Shown piece after piece: positions 1-5,900 of a DNA stretch of 5,900 bases (within the stretch, counting starts at the first letter, position 1; each line of letters opens with the position of its first letter). Where the stretch lies: NCBI GenBank assembly GCA_016930955.1, contig JAFGFR010000247.1, positions 1 through 5,900 on the forward strand, in the 5' to 3' direction. The notes beneath the pieces are model-generated. The model was not told where the DNA came from and ran no database searches. It worked only from the letters and a program-made list of their open reading frames with translations. This stretch comes from Victivallales bacterium. Lineage in GTDB: Bacteria; Verrucomicrobiota; Lentisphaeria; Victivallales; JAADHT01. Made by a program: the position numbers and the translations under genes.

Positions 1-603
1 GAAGCCCCTTGCGCCTATCTTGAACTCCCCTGTACCCGGCGGCACTTTGAACCAGGCCGAGCTGAACTGGCCGGGATTGCAATGATGGATATGGCAGCGC
101 AGGGGTGCAAGCCCGAAGGGGCGTGCCGGCTCGGCCCAAGCATCCACCCCCTCGACACGCTGACCCGCGTAGCGTATCTGGTATATGCCCGCATCGGCAT
201 CCTTCCCGAAGTCATAATCCCAAACAGTGACAGAACCGGGCGCCAGACGTTGGTATCTCCAGTTCACCAATCTTTCTGAACAATCGAAAAAACGGAGAAG
301 TATTTTAGGATCCTCATCAGTGCCGGTCATGTCTTCAGAATTGGCCTGACGACGTCCGTCCGGACAGCCATCCGAAGCACTAACACGAAAGTTGAGGGTC
401 AAAGGACCGCCAGAATGGACAAAATAAAAGGCAAACGATTGACCCCTGAATGGCCCGGGAATCGTGACGACCTGAGGAATTTCAACCCCAGCCAATTCGC
501 CAGAGTCGCGTTTCGCAGACAAACACCCATAACCCAGACCGGCCAAAACCCCAAATGCCCCCACGCAAAACACCAACACATGCCTCTGCATTAAACTACA
601 CAT
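1..603 (-). CDS. Secreted protein of unknown function, N-terminal part only (runs off the left edge); shares a module with the neighbouring lyase-like protein
   Basis: The frame is open from ATG at 603 to base 1 (201 codons, no stop), so the C-terminus lies outside the window. The start is chosen because GGAG lies 6 bases upstream; a second in-frame ATG at 591 is too far from it. Residues 1-34 look like an export signal: MCSLMQR, a hydrophobic stretch VLVFCVGAFGVLAGLGYG, then CLSAKR. Cys26 is preceded by GYG, a poor lipobox, so lipidation is doubtful. The rest is beta-rich and Trp/Tyr/Phe-rich. Several patterns recur in the same order in the upstream 989-residue protein: GPLTLNFRV (66-74), AGIYQIRY (138-145), ARP (160-162) and WFKVPPG (184-190). 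The spacing from ARP to PPG is nearly the same in both. I infer a paralogous beta-domain and probably another secreted polysaccharide-acting protein. The family is not recognised. It is the last visible gene of the operon, about 105 bp after its neighbour. Confidence 0.8.
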   Translation of the reverse strand, partial: MCSLMQRHVLVFCVGAFGVLAGLGYGCLSAKRDSGELAGVEIPQVVTIPGPFRGQSFAFYFVHSGGPLTLNFRVSASDGCPDGRRQANSEDMTGTDEDPKILLRFFDCSERLVNWRYQRLAPGSVTVWDYDFGKDADAGIYQIRYAGQRVEGVDAWAEPARPFGLAPLRCHIHHCNPGQFSSAWFKVPPGTGEFKIGARGF

Positions 604-609
604 AGCTCT

Positions 610-621
610 CTCCTTTTTTTA
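610..621 (-). promoter_or_regulatory. Ribosome binding site deciding the start at 603
   Basis: On the minus strand the sequence reads TAAAAAAAGGAG, with GGAG (610-613) six bases before the ATG at 603. Exactly the same 12-mer occurs at 4523-4534 in front of the pseudopilin. The rest of the gap between genes (622-708) shows no clear promoter and no convincing terminator, so read-through from the upstream gene is likely. Confidence 0.65.
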
Positions 622-708
622 CCTCCCCGGATGGCTTGCCGATTAAGTCATTTGCACATCTCTTTGCTTCAGAGCCGATTTCGAAAACCCTATGGGCTCG
701 GAACAATA

Positions 709-3678
709 TCACGGATACAGATCTTTCGTTCCCATGACAAGGGTTTCAGCGCTCAGATGTTCTTGATGTGGCTTGATGGTATAGCGTATCTTCAGTTCAC
801 TGCCTGCGCTCAACACATTCGGCAGCACGAGGGTAAGCGATCGGGCAGCTGCTGCCTCCGCGCGAAACCGGAAGGACTCGCAAAGGATCATGTCGTATGC
901 CCGGTCGAAAACAAGCAAGGCACCAGCCCCGGACGGCGCGGACAAGTCAAAAGCCCGAATGGAAGGAAGACGCCATGTCCCGTCCTCGAGCGGAAGCGCT
1001 GAAGACGGCAATGAGTCCGCTGCAAAAGATGCCGTCTCGGCGAGTTCTGCGTCAAAGAGACGAACGGTAAGCCCATCCACCATGAAGGGAAGCGACTCAA
1101 AAAGCCCCCCAAGGGCAATGTTCTCTGAAGCACGGATATCCACGGCGGCCTCGATACGGTCGTCCAGGAACCGGACAGTACGGGTGAAAGCCAAGGGGGC
1201 ATGCCGCATCGCGCCACGCCGACGCATGACACGCGCTTCAGGATCAAAAGACACTTCCTGATCCACGAATCCGCAACAGAAGATGTGTGGATCGAGATTC
1301 CCCCCCGCCAAGCAGGCAGGTTTCAACAGACGTCCCCATGTCGTGTTGGAATACATCACATCACGGTTGAACCCCAGCAGGGTGGGACCGCAATTACGGA
1401 CAAAAACGGCTGACAGCCCTCCGGGCTTGGCCGACTTGCGCCCTCGGATACCCCTGCCCTCGGATTCTATGTAGCCATTCACCTCGACCGAGCCATCCAC
1501 TATGCGGGTCAGTTGAAAAAACTCGAAATCAGACTGCGCGTGCCCACCATAGCTGACGGCATAGTAGTCAGGTGTGTTGATAAAAAAGAACGCGTTGTCA
1601 AGCACTCGCACGAACGGCTCTGACGACAAAGCCGGCCAGAAAGGACCCATATCTGGCGTGAGCGCCCCCAGCATTGCGTGCTGCTGGGTACGGAAACAAA
1701 AGTCGGTGGGCGAAGCAATGTCACGGAAGCGATCCTTGGTGGCAACTCCCTTGCGGGGAAGCGAGACATGGCTTTTCAGCCGATTGTAGCCGTCAATGAA
1801 ACTATCCAGCAGCGCGCCATCGGCGTAATCCCGCAATTGATTGAGGTTGCCCTCTTGGCTCCAGGCACTATACTGGATATCATATCCGAGGCTTTCGGAC
1901 AGATAACCGGCTCCGACAAGTCCGATGTCGGCGGGTCTGTCGCCGTACCCCAAGGCGCTACGGTAGTTGGTCGGGTCAGGATTCAGGCGGCCCATCAGAC
2001 CCGGAGTCAACAGAATATCCAGATGCCGACGCAACATGAAAGGAACCTCGGGATTGGCAGTGAACTTCCAGCTCTGAAGCGCATCACACAAAGCATACGT
2101 CCATTGGTTGGCCACCTCGCCGACATGCATGTTGAGAACCGAGTTCTCTCGCAAGACCAGAAGCTTCCGCCAGGTGTCCGTCAAATCCTTCGAAAGCGCA
2201 TAGGACAGTACATCCCCCATGGCTATAATCGGCCCGGAAAGCTTGTTTACACTGCGGGCGTCCCAATGCCAGGCAACACGAACCGGCAAACTGAAAAATT
2301 CCCCGTCACGCACCTCGATATCGATTGGCCAATCATGTGTGCGCAAATGCCAGAGGAAGGGAGTCTGGCTGTTGAATAAAGGGCGCAAACCTAAAGCCAC
2401 TCTCCGAATCAGCCCGGGATCGCCATGGTAGGGATTGGCAGGATGCTCACATCCCGCCACTTTGGCCAATTTGACCAACGCGGCATCTTCAGAGAAAACC
2501 CCATAATCCGATGCCGTGGCATCCAAACACTGAGTAGCCAGCAATGCCGGAGCCTCGGAAATCAACTTGGACATTTCGGCATCATCAAAAGCCTTATGGT
2601 TGATTTCCCCCTTCGAGCCCGCATGCAAAGCCAATTCATTGGGCTTTATGCCATCCGCCCATTCGTTGATCACCCGCTGTCCATGGAGGAATGTCCAGCG
2701 TCCTTTGTTGTCGATTTGCAATCCTCCGGCAATGCGCGCTGCAGTCTCCGGATCGGGACAGAGCACGAAGGGGAGACCAACCACATGCAGATGGGCACCG
2801 GTTGTTTCCCCGGTCAGACACAGACGTAAGACAGTTCCTTCATCGTTTCTTTCCGGCCGATGGATAAAATAGCTCATGAAAGTCCTCGGCACAGTCTCAT
2901 GAAGCTTGTCACCCGCGAGATTCTCCAACCTGGCTGCCCAATTGTACGGTTGGATTTCCTCAACAAGGCTCAAGCCGATATCCTTGACTCCCGGCGGCAT
3001 GTACAGATAGGTCGTGGCAAAGCGGTTTGCCACGATATACAGCGGCCCCGGGCCGGGATGAATACCTGTCGCCAGCGGACGACTCGGCGTGACAGATATC
3101 CAGTGGTCCCAGCTGGCGACAACCAAAACCCGGTACAAGCCCGCACCGGCCGCCGGAACAGTAAGTGAAATACGGCGATGAGGCAATACTTGCGGATTCT
3201 CAAGAAGGGGCGAGCGTCGTTTGCCGGCTGGATAGCCCCCAGGGCTGTGGACACGATGCCATTCCCTGTAGCGATAGTCATGCCAGATGTCATAAATACC
3301 GTCCCGGCATGATTCATCCCCGGTGACAACACCATCGTCCTCGAGCATCTCCATCGCCAGCACCTCGTCCCGCGGCCCGACAACCCAGAACATCGAGGGG
3401 CGAGGTCCCTGCATATACACGTTCATGTCGCGCACTGTAAAGTCCAGCGTGAAGCCAGCACCCTCCTCGTCCAGCATGTGGAAGATCAGCCATTCCCGCG
3501 GACGCCAGAGGACATCCGAGCCTAGATAATCAGTCCCGGGGGCAACTCCACGCCATTGCGGCACAACAGGATCCTCATCCCAGAACTTGTCTGCCGCAGG
3601 GCAAGTTGTCGCAGCATACAACGAAAGCGCCGAAGAAAGAGTTCTCATGACAAACCCACGTATAAAATTACTGACCAC
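709..3678 (-). CDS. Large secreted protein resembling heparinase/alginate-lyase-type (alpha/alpha-toroid) polysaccharide lyases
   Basis: Predicted 989 residues, probably exported to degrade or bind a polysaccharide. Numbering is from GTG at 3678, chosen because GAGGG at 3687-3691 lies 8 bases upstream and overlaps the preceding gene's stop codon. ATG at 3648 is the main alternative; it has a poor ribosome site but gives a compact signal peptide (MRTLSSALSLYAATTCPAA). Layout: signal region (about 1-30), beta-rich N-terminal domain (about 35-310), helix-rich centre (about 380-670), beta-rich C-terminal domain (about 690-985). Lyase-like landmarks are NQWTYALCDAL (N524), GYLSESLGYDIQYS (Y592, E595, Y599; compare the G-x-x-x-E-x-S-x-x-Y pattern of the heparinase II/III family) and YGGHAQSDFEFF (H713, D717; compare H-x-H-x-D, with Gln replacing the second His). 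These are motif resemblances read by eye. Catalytic activity and substrate are not established. It could be a divergent lyase, a toroid hydrolase or a non-catalytic relative. Confidence 0.6.
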   Translation of the reverse strand: MVSNFIRGFVMRTLSSALSLYAATTCPAADKFWDEDPVVPQWRGVAPGTDYLGSDVLWRPREWLIFHMLDEEGAGFTLDFTVRDMNVYMQGPRPSMFWVVGPRDEVLAMEMLEDDGVVTGDESCRDGIYDIWHDYRYREWHRVHSPGGYPAGKRRSPLLENPQVLPHRRISLTVPAAGAGLYRVLVVASWDHWISVTPSRPLATGIHPGPGPLYIVANRFATTYLYMPPGVKDIGLSLVEEIQPYNWAARLENLAGDKLHETVPRTFMSYFIHRPERNDEGTVLRLCLTGETTGAHLHVVGLPFVLCPDPETAARIAGGLQIDNKGRWTFLHGQRVINEWADGIKPNELALHAGSKGEINHKAFDDAEMSKLISEAPALLATQCLDATASDYGVFSEDAALVKLAKVAGCEHPANPYHGDPGLIRRVALGLRPLFNSQTPFLWHLRTHDWPIDIEVRDGEFFSLPVRVAWHWDARSVNKLSGPIIAMGDVLSYALSKDLTDTWRKLLVLRENSVLNMHVGEVANQWTYALCDALQSWKFTANPEVPFMLRRHLDILLTPGLMGRLNPDPTNYRSALGYGDRPADIGLVGAGYLSESLGYDIQYSAWSQEGNLNQLRDYADGALLDSFIDGYNRLKSHVSLPRKGVATKDRFRDIASPTDFCFRTQQHAMLGALTPDMGPFWPALSSEPFVRVLDNAFFFINTPDYYAVSYGGHAQSDFEFFQLTRIVDGSVEVNGYIESEGRGIRGRKSAKPGGLSAVFVRNCGPTLLGFNRDVMYSNTTWGRLLKPACLAGGNLDPHIFCCGFVDQEVSFDPEARVMRRRGAMRHAPLAFTRTVRFLDDRIEAAVDIRASENIALGGLFESLPFMVDGLTVRLFDAELAETASFAADSLPSSALPLEDGTWRLPSIRAFDLSAPSGAGALLVFDRAYDMILCESFRFRAEAAAARSLTLVLPNVLSAGSELKIRYTIKPHQEHLSAETLVMGTKDLYP

Positions 3679-3689
3679 CGACTTCGCCC

Positions 3690-4517
3690 TCAATTGAACA
3701 AGTTGTGACCCCATGGCGGCTGCTTGTCTGAACCACCGTATGGTCCGGGAATCGGTGCAGGATGTTGATCTGCACGGCCATCCCAGTACGATACCGCTAT
3801 GTAACGTCTGTGATGCCAGCCGTACTGCCAGGCTGCGTCCGCATATGTGCCGGCATTGCGAAGCGTGGGCCTGTCGTCCACACCCCAGTGAGAATAACCC
3901 TCGAAGTGCTGGATTATCAATGACGGATCCTTTACCCTGGCCGAGCGGATCGCAAAGGTGTAACTGCCGGTCGAATGACTCCAGTCAGATGTCCACTGGC
4001 GGCGATTGCGCGGGTAGGTGGTAACGCCCCATTGTGCGCTGCCAGGGAGCCATACCTTGGGCGTCCCGGGACAAAAATAAGGACTGCTGGCCAAAGACTG
4101 CTCACCCTGACTCGTCGCACTCAAACCCAAATAAGAATAGAAAAGCGGATAAACCCAGAGATGTGATGAATTCAAATTCGTATTACCATACAGTATGGCC
4201 AAGTGCCCGTTGAAGGCCATGGCGTTGTAGTCCATCTCGTATGTGGTCTCGGCCATTCCTATCTGGCGCAGGTTGCTGAGGCATACTCCCCCACGCGCCA
4301 CCTGCCGGGCTTGGCCGAGCGCAGGCAGCAGCAAGCTCATCAAAATCGCTATGATACCAATGACCACCAACAGCTCGATCAGAGTGAAGCCTCCGCGCCT
4401 CCGGCGCATCGGCTTCTCCACTCCGCCGACAAAACCGCTCGCGATTGTGTCAAAAGCACACATGCGTGCAGGTGCCCCCATGGCAAGTATTATCCTATGA
4501 ATCTCAATCGCATGCAT
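3690..4517 (-). CDS. Type II secretion/type IV-like pseudopilin with H-X9-DG domain
   Basis: Predicted 275 residues. A prepilin cleavage site follows RRRRGG, with mature Phe44 and the essential Glu48 in FTLIELLVVIGIIAIL (44-59). The hydrophobic segment continues to LLLPALG, then the usual ARQVARGGVCLSNLRQIG (70-87), where Cys79 and NLRQIG are family signatures. YFCPG (147-151) carries the second conserved Cys. H236-RRYIAVSYW-D246-G247 is an exact H-X9-DG motif, as in the prepilin-type processing-associated domain common in Lentisphaerota and Planctomycetota. Such proteins are processed by a prepilin peptidase and sit in the inner membrane or on the surface. Genomes of these groups carry many copies, often next to carbohydrate genes. 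The start at 4517 has GGAGG four bases upstream. ATG at 4409 is a real alternative, giving a short leader (MRRRRGG) with GGAG six bases upstream. The specific role is unknown; context suggests a surface or secretion function tied to polysaccharide use. Confidence 0.9.
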   Translation of the reverse strand: MHAIEIHRIILAMGAPARMCAFDTIASGFVGGVEKPMRRRRGGFTLIELLVVIGIIAILMSLLLPALGQARQVARGGVCLSNLRQIGMAETTYEMDYNAMAFNGHLAILYGNTNLNSSHLWVYPLFYSYLGLSATSQGEQSLASSPYFCPGTPKVWLPGSAQWGVTTYPRNRRQWTSDWSHSTGSYTFAIRSARVKDPSLIIQHFEGYSHWGVDDRPTLRNAGTYADAAWQYGWHHRRYIAVSYWDGRADQHPAPIPGPYGGSDKQPPWGHNLFN

Positions 4518-4521
4518 ACAT

Positions 4522-4534
4522 CCTCCTTTTTTTA
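4522..4534 (-). promoter_or_regulatory. Strong ribosome binding site before the pseudopilin, next to a small hairpin
   Basis: The minus strand reads TAAAAAAAGGAGG (4534 to 4522). The spacing to the in-frame ATG at 4517 is 4 bases. Just upstream a perfect 5-bp stem (AGGTT/AACCT, 4547-4551 with 4534-4538, 8-base loop) ends directly before the A-run. It is followed by A rather than T residues, so it is not an intrinsic terminator for the operon. It may only shape the leader between the regulator and pseudopilin reading frames. Confidence 0.5.
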
Positions 4535-4557
4535 GGTTCTCCGAAAAACCTTTATAT

Positions 4558-5631
4558 CTAGGCGGCAACTAATTTGTTCAAGGCTTTGGAAACTCCCTCC
4601 GGATCAAGCAATATCGGCGGCAACTCGACAAGAGACTTGCCGCGCAGCGCCGGTTGACACGATATATCTTCCAGCAGCGCCTCGACGGCGCGGCGGCCAA
4701 TATCCTCCACACGGATATCAATGACGGCAGGCAGAGGCGAGACTCCAACCAACGACGAAGAACACCAGTCACAAACTACCACCCTGATGTCACCCCCAGG
4801 CTCCAAACCATGGCGACGCAATTCCCCATAGACCAAAGGCAACATCCAGACACCCACAGCGAACAACCCGTCATATCTTTCGGGAGCAGATGCCAAAGCA
4901 GCGACAGCCTCGCATATACCTTTAACCCGGGAATGATGGCTTGAGTCATCCTGCATGGCAAAACTCCCAACCCGGCAACCCGACTCGGAAATCTTGCGTG
5001 CGAATTCCTCGCTCCGCTCACGATAAATCCCGGCTCGCGAGGAAAAACCTAAAACCCCAACATTATGGCAGCCGACACCCAAAAGATATCCCGCAGCAAG
5101 CTCACCCACAACCTTGTTGTCGTATGTGACCTGTGAACCTCCGTAAGCAGGATCCGACTGTCCCATCACCTTGACACTCGGCAGCCCCTTCAGCCAACAC
5201 ACGACAGAATCAGACAGCGGGATGCCCAGATGAATTACACCGTCAATCCCTCCAGGAAAAAATTTCGCCGCATCTCGACTCGAACTCTCACAATTCTTGA
5301 TGGATATTGAAAGGTCTCGGGCACTGGCCGCAGACTCAATGCCCTCAAGCAAGCCAAGATAGACCCCCGACAATGGTACCCTCGACGACTCGGCATCGCC
5401 AAAGTGAACAAACCCTAGCCGACTACTGAACTTCGGATAGGTCCCAACACGGGAAACACGGTACAACAAACCCTCGGAAACAAGACGGTTGACCGCCTTG
5501 TTCACCGTCATGAAGTTTACACCGTACTCCCGAGCCATACGATGAACACCAGGCAAAGCACCAGTAAATTCGCCAGACTTCACACGAGAGCCTATGTCTT
5601 CCGCCAAAGCTATGTATTTCGACTCAATCAT
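4558..5631 (-). CDS. GntR/LacI chimeric transcriptional regulator (GntR-type winged helix, LacI-type ligand-binding domain)
   Basis: Predicted 357 residues, a usual length for this architecture. Residues 1-70 form a GntR winged helix: KYIALAEDIGSRVKSGEF (5-22), LPGVHRMAREYGVNFMTVNK (26-45) with the recognition helix at about 38-50, then GLLYRVSRVGTYP (54-66) as the wing. Residues 71-357 match the periplasmic-binding-protein fold of LacI/GalR sensors: LGFVHFGD strand (72-79), GIDGVIHLG (128-136), YDNKVVGELAAGYLLGVGCH (170-189), VGVLGFSS (191-198), R206 to F210, DGLFAVG (254-260), GDIRVVVCDW (280-289) and an IDIRVEDIGRRAVEALL tail (304-320). It probably binds a sugar and controls this operon. 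AAAGG ends only 2 bases before the ATG, a close spacing, but the ATG fits the domain start. The promoter and palindrome just upstream suggest autoregulation. Confidence 0.9.
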   Translation of the reverse strand: MIESKYIALAEDIGSRVKSGEFTGALPGVHRMAREYGVNFMTVNKAVNRLVSEGLLYRVSRVGTYPKFSSRLGFVHFGDAESSRVPLSGVYLGLLEGIESAASARDLSISIKNCESSSRDAAKFFPGGIDGVIHLGIPLSDSVVCWLKGLPSVKVMGQSDPAYGGSQVTYDNKVVGELAAGYLLGVGCHNVGVLGFSSRAGIYRERSEEFARKISESGCRVGSFAMQDDSSHHSRVKGICEAVAALASAPERYDGLFAVGVWMLPLVYGELRRHGLEPGGDIRVVVCDWCSSSLVGVSPLPAVIDIRVEDIGRRAVEALLEDISCQPALRGKSLVELPPILLDPEGVSKALNKLVAA

Positions 5632-5647
5632 TGCCTTTCAACACAAG

Positions 5648-5673
5648 ATAACTGTCTTACGTAATACAGCTAT
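5648..5673. promoter_or_regulatory. Candidate operator: 26-bp near-palindrome over the transcription start
   Basis: The two 13-base halves centred between 5660 and 5661 pair at 11 of 13 positions. The core on the minus strand is CTGTATTACGTAAGACAG (one mismatched pair), around a perfect TTACGTAA (5657-5664). It overlaps the downstream end of the -10 box and covers the predicted start of transcription near 5665, the classic position for a repressor site. Dimeric GntR-family regulators bind palindromes with GT..AC half-sites, so the regulator encoded immediately downstream is the obvious candidate ligand. Binding is inferred. Confidence 0.6.
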
Positions 5674-5700
5674 TATATCATACCGGCTCAGGCTTGTCAA
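5672..5700 (-). promoter_or_regulatory. Perfect consensus sigma70-type promoter for the operon
   Basis: On the minus strand TTGACA (5695-5700) is followed by a spacer of exactly 17 bases (5678-5694) and TATAAT (5672-5677). TG one base before the -10 box adds an extended -10 element. The predicted start is an A near 5665, giving a leader of about 34 bases before the regulator's ATG at 5631. No comparably good promoter was seen in the other gaps between genes, which supports one transcript for all four. Confidence 0.8.
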
Positions 5701-5725
5701 GCGGGAAATGAAAAAAAATATGGAA

Positions 5726-5751
5726 TTTTGAAATTGGAGCCAGTTTCAAAA
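5726..5751. repeat. AT-rich inverted repeat upstream of the promoter
   Basis: TTTTGAAA (5726-5733) and TTTCAAAA (5744-5751) form a perfect 8-bp inverted repeat around a 10-base loop. On the minus strand a run of eight T (5711-5718) begins seven bases after the stem. It could act as a weak terminator for minus-strand transcription entering from the right, isolating the operon promoter. It could equally mark the edge of the GC-rich block to its right. The T-run is further from the stem than usual and the stem is AT-rich. Confidence 0.35.
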
Positions 5752-5900
5752 CTCCGCGCGAACCGCGTTGGGAGCGCAGGCGCGGCAGACGGTGCGGCGA
5801 AATGGCTGGTGCATACCCGAAGCTGTCTGTGCCTGCCATTCCGCCGTGGCGCATGCCGTGCCTCCGCCCCAACCCTTTGGGCGGCAAGCTCTTTTGGCGC
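5752..5900. other. GC-rich non-genic block, possible dispersed repeat
   Basis: I see no supported gene here. Counting 5761-5880 gives 82 G or C in 120 bases (about 68%), against 46 of 120 (about 38%) in 5641-5760. All three plus frames and all three minus frames are free of stop codons across this block, so open frames are uninformative. None has a clear ribosome site or a recognisable domain. It continues past the right edge. A dispersed intergenic repeat, or the end of an unseen neighbouring gene, would both fit. Confidence 0.35.

Noticed and set aside
15..215. A short minus-strand frame ending in a stop at 15
   Set aside because: It is out of frame with the continuous frame from 603 to 1, which has a good ribosome site, a signal peptide and similarity to the neighbouring protein.
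672..699. GAGCC/GGCTC hairpin after the lyase-like gene as a terminator
   Set aside because: The stem is only 5 bp with an 18-base loop and no T-run follows on the minus strand, so termination before the next gene is not supported.
1678..2379. A 233-codon open frame on the plus strand
   Set aside because: It lies opposite the long lyase-like gene, has no domain or ribosome site, and its amino-acid make-up is typical of an antisense shadow. The minus-strand frame is open for about 1000 codons with recognisable motifs and an export signal.
3679..3714. ATG at 3714 as the start of the lyase-like protein
   Set aside because: There is no ribosome site upstream and it would place about 34 polar or charged residues before the hydrophobic signal segment. 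GTG 3678 or ATG 3648 fit better.
4518..4568. ATG at 4568 as the start of the pseudopilin
   Set aside because: It would overlap the regulator's end, has no ribosome site, and would translate the A-rich GGAGG sequence that clearly serves as the ribosome site.
5678..5887. A 69-codon minus-strand frame upstream of the regulator
   Set aside because: It spans the promoter spacer and -35 box, has no ribosome site or domain, and lies in a block where every frame happens to be open.

Overview
The window looks like part of a carbohydrate-utilisation locus from a bacterium of the PVC superphylum, most likely Lentisphaerota (Victivallis-like) or a close relative such as Kiritimatiellota or Verrucomicrobiota. 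The evidence is a stand-alone pseudopilin with an FTLIELLVVIGIIAIL start and a C-terminal H-X9-DG motif, next to a GntR/LacI chimeric regulator and a very large secreted polysaccharide-lyase-like protein. That combination recurs in those phyla. The taxonomic call is inference; no rRNA or housekeeping gene is present.

All four recognisable genes lie on the minus strand and read right to left as one probable operon. From 5631 to 4558 is a regulator with an N-terminal GntR winged helix and a C-terminal LacI-type sugar-sensing domain. After about 40 bp comes a pseudopilin (4517 to 3690). The ribosome binding site of the next gene overlaps the pseudopilin stop codon. That gene (about 3678 to 709) encodes a secreted protein of about 990 residues with a heparinase/alginate-lyase-like layout. 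After about 100 bp a fourth secreted protein starts at 603 and runs off the left edge with no stop codon. Its N-terminal module resembles that of the large lyase-like protein, so two related surface or periplasmic proteins appear to be encoded side by side.

Upstream of the regulator is a perfect consensus sigma70-type promoter: TTGACA, a 17-bp spacer, then TATAAT with an extended -10 TG. A 26-bp near-palindrome overlaps the end of the -10 box and the predicted transcription start. The simplest reading is that the regulator binds there and represses its own operon until a sugar ligand is sensed. The pseudopilin and the secreted proteins would then be produced together for binding, exporting or degrading a polysaccharide. 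The substrate cannot be read from the sequence.

The right end (about 5752-5900) holds no gene I can support. It is a GC-rich block (about 68% GC against about 38% in the adjacent promoter region) with no stop codon in any of the six frames, bordered by an AT-rich inverted repeat. It may be a copy of a dispersed intergenic repeat.
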